Positions 63,001-64,000 of a stretch of 64,000 nucleotides of DNA are shown here, one piece after another. The DNA lies in the NCBI GenBank assembly GCA_040403075.1, contig JBBALJ010000007.1, positions 1 to 64,000 of the forward strand, read 5' to 3'. Under the pieces are notes generated by a model. That model ran no database searches and was not told the DNA's origin. It worked only from the letters and a program-made list of their open reading frames with translations. The position numbers were made by a program, and so were the translations under genes. Source of the DNA: RGVD01 sp040403075 (GTDB taxonomy: Bacteria; Bacteroidota; Bacteroidia; UKL13-3). Positions within the stretch are counted from its first letter, which is position 1; every line of letters starts with the position of its first letter.

Positions 63001-64000
63001 GCACTAAAATTAGATTAAGACCTGTATTGATGACTGCAGCTGTGGCTTCATTAGGATTCTTGCCTATGGCACTAAGCAATGGTGCAGGAGCAGAAGTTCA
63101 AAGACCTTTGGCAACCGTTGTAATGGGCGGATTAATCTCAGCCACTCTATTAACCTTATTGGTATTGCCAGTATTGTATGTGATGTTTGAAAACAAGAAT
63201 AAGAAAACCAAAGTGAGTATTAGGCCTCTTGTATTACTTATATCATTACTATTATTAAGTTCTACCAACTTCGCTCAAACAACCAATCAGTCAATTAGCT
63301 TAGAACAAGCATTGACTATTGCTGAAAAGAATAATTACCAGATACAAGGTGCTGTGTTAAATGAACAAAGCAATGAAAGCTTAAAAAAGACTTGGTTTGA
63401 CGCACCAAAAACAAATGCAAGTTTTGAATATGGGCAGATAAACACCCTATACAATGACAATAGAATTGGCTTATCACAAAACTTTGCTTTTCCAACCGTT
63501 TATGTAGCTCACAAGAAAAGTTTATCTGAATCATATTTAGCTTCAAAGGCTCAAACCAAGTTGAGTAAATTAGAGGTAAATGCAGAAATAAAAATGTTGT
63601 TTTATGAGATTTTGGTTTTAAAGCAAAAACAAAAATTATTGCAATATGCTGATAGTTTATACGCCTTATTTGAGCAGAAAGCCCAATTGAAATTGAAACT
63701 TGGTGAAAGTAATATCCTTGAAAAGACCACTGCTGAAAGCCAACGCCAACAAATCAACAACCAATTAAAAATGTTGAACAGTGATATTGAAATTGCCCTC
63801 AAACATTTTAACCAATTATTGAATGACAAAGCACAATACAAGCCATTAGCTTCAAGCGATTTGTATAAGTTTATTTCAAATGCTGATACTTCAAATTTGA
63901 GTCAGCATCCTCTTTTATTATCGGAGCTTCACTACTTAAATGCCAATAAATACAGATGGAAAACAGAGCGAAACAAGCTCCTCCCCGACTTGATGTTCGG
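60087..64000 (+). CDS. CzcA-type heavy-metal RND pump fused to TolC-like factor (3' end outside)
   Basis: The frame is open from ATG 60087 to the window end (1304 whole codons). Residues 1-1035 form a full heavy-metal RND pump: MLNNIIKFSVKNKLIIG, KLPIDAVPDITNNQVQI near 35, and the TM4 motif DFGLIVDGAVIIVEA with Asp401, Asp407 and Glu414. Residues of about 1047-1063 are a second hydrophobic segment ending FAQ, like a signal peptide, and then a TolC-type domain begins (SISLEQALTIAEKNNYQIQG). The pump exports metal cations with protons as driver. The fused TolC part would make its outer-membrane duct. Fusions of this kind are known in Bacteroidota. No adaptor gene is seen in the window; it may follow. 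Confidence 0.93.
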   Translation, partial: MLNNIIKFSVKNKLIIGLMVLGLIVYGGYQTSKLPIDAVPDITNNQVQIITTVPALGATDIERLITFPIEQANSNIPGLKEIRSFSRFGLSLVTIVFHDKVDVYWARQQVSERLLLLQSQIPQGLGTPTLAPVTTGLGEIYQYVIKAKKGYENKYSLSDLRTIQDWTVRRRLIGTEGVADVSTFGGALKQYEVAVNPNKLKSFNLSISDVFKALESNNQNTGGAYIEKGPTVLYIRSEGLVGSNEDIEKIVVKNNTNGIPVLIRDVAEIKTGIATRYGAICYNGEGEVAGAVVMMLKGENSSVVIKKVKDKIEQIRKILPEGVEIEPFLDRSKMVNNAIGTVEQNLLEGALIVLCVLVLFLGNIRAGFIVASVIPLAMLFAIIMMNLFGVSGNLMSLGALDFGLIVDGAVIIVEAVLHRLAHSKQFAGMGSISQQEMDTEVNESSSRMMNAAAFGQVIILIVYLPILSLEGIEGKMFGPMAQTVAFAILGAFILSLTYVPMMTALFISKKINFKTNFSDKLMEKLENAYRKTLEKTLQFKTMVLFIAFGLFILASFILSNMGGEFIPKLEEGDFAVETRVLTGSSLNTSIQTTQQTSKLLLAKFPEIIKIVTKIGSGEIPTDPMPLEASDMMIILKDKHEWTSAKTFDDLAEKMSAEVANIPGITVSFQYPVQMRFNELMTGAKQDVVCKIFGENLDTLAHYAEKLGEITKKVDGAKDLYVETVTGMPQIVINYKRDVMAKYGLNIMEINNTVNAAFAGAVTGQVYEGERRFDMVVRLENEQRKNLADVQNLLISTNNGTQIPLYQVADVEEIEGPNQIQREEAKRRIIVGFNVREKDVQTVVKDLQTLVDKEIKFPAGYYVTYGGAFENLQAAKQRLSIAVPIALLLIFMMLYFAFNSLGVGLLIFTAIPLSAIGGIIALWLRQMPFSISAGVGFIALFGVAVLNGIVLISEFNRLNKEGMEDVIDIVFTGTKIRLRPVLMTAAVASLGFLPMALSNGAGAEVQRPLATVVMGGLISATLLTLLVLPVLYVMFENKNKKTKVSIRPLVLLISLLLLSSTNFAQTTNQSISLEQALTIAEKNNYQIQGAVLNEQSNESLKKTWFDAPKTNASFEYGQINTLYNDNRIGLSQNFAFPTVYVAHKKSLSESYLASKAQTKLSKLEVNAEIKMLFYEILVLKQKQKLLQYADSLYALFEQKAQLKLKLGESNILEKTTAESQRQQINNQLKMLNSDIEIALKHFNQLLNDKAQYKPLASSDLYKFISNADTSNLSQHPLLLSELHYLNANKYRWKTERNKLLPDLMF

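Noticed and set aside
60111..63841. Several minus-strand open frames over the metal pump
   Set aside because: All lie antisense to the long plus-strand RND-TolC frame and show no domain or signal sequence of their own.

Overview
The window is AT-rich (roughly one third G+C by eye) and reads as a chromosomal segment of a Bacteroidota bacterium. Evidence: type IX secretion (T9SS) C-terminal sorting domains on three secreted proteins, a PorE-like OmpA protein, Rho with a long disordered insertion, Bacteroidota-only DUF families (DUF4294, DUF4476), many 'SC/AC' lipoboxes, and promoters of the TTTG...TAnnTTTG type. An order-level placement is not safe from this sequence. Two runs of exactly 100 N (15301-15400 and 34660-34759) mark scaffold joins, so this is a draft or metagenome-derived scaffold. 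The second join is flanked by the same 55 bp on both sides and is very probably a false duplication. No rRNA, tRNA, CRISPR array, insertion sequence, integrase or phage gene was seen. No gene-free stretch exceeds 300 bases; the longest are 18799-19087 and 58784-59051.

Layout. 1-10 kb: purB with a trailing lipoprotein, a TonB-like protein, two tandem related lipoproteins, a DUF2306 membrane protein behind an HxlR regulator that is divergent from an NAD(P)-binding oxidoreductase, and the helicase HrpB. 10-17 kb: an outer-membrane protein, a Cys-rich CWC mini-protein, a T9SS cargo protein, then a six-gene minus-strand operon (Cys-rich membrane protein, transporter-like barrel protein, two lipoproteins, SCO protein, cytochrome c) that looks like metal or redox handling. 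17-25 kb: rho, divergent pyruvate carboxylase, a YwqK/TonB hybrid, an ECF sigma / short membrane protein / Spy-like module, and a DUF421 protein. 25-36 kb: an OmpA protein with thrombospondin-3 repeats, a complete HAE1-type RND efflux operon (adaptor, pump, TolC), a CsgG-like lipoprotein with its DUF4476 partner, an acetyltransferase and a coiled-coil membrane protein. 36-48 kb: lpxB, dihydroorotase, rnhA, a class-A-like serine hydrolase, lgt, DUF4294, then a minus-strand operon DUF423-sixA-PorE-like-M48 peptidase. 48-60 kb: a 913-residue membrane-anchored protein, a flippase-like protein and a secreted nuclease in a row, an abundant-looking TPR lipoprotein, an FtsE-type ATPase with a small overlapping partner, and a beta-helix T9SS cargo protein. 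60-64 kb: a heavy-metal RND pump fused in frame to a TolC-like outer-membrane factor, running off the window end.

Common themes are the cell envelope (lipoproteins, lipid A, lipoprotein maturation, T9SS, efflux) plus scattered housekeeping enzymes (purB, pyrC, pyc, rho, rnhA). The observations most worth a second look are the RND-TolC fusion with an internal signal-peptide-like junction, the 55-bp duplicated scaffold join whose collapse restores a DUF4476 gene, a perfect GC-rich hairpin inside pyc, a predicted RNA structure ahead of 59052, and the six-gene SCO/cytochrome operon.
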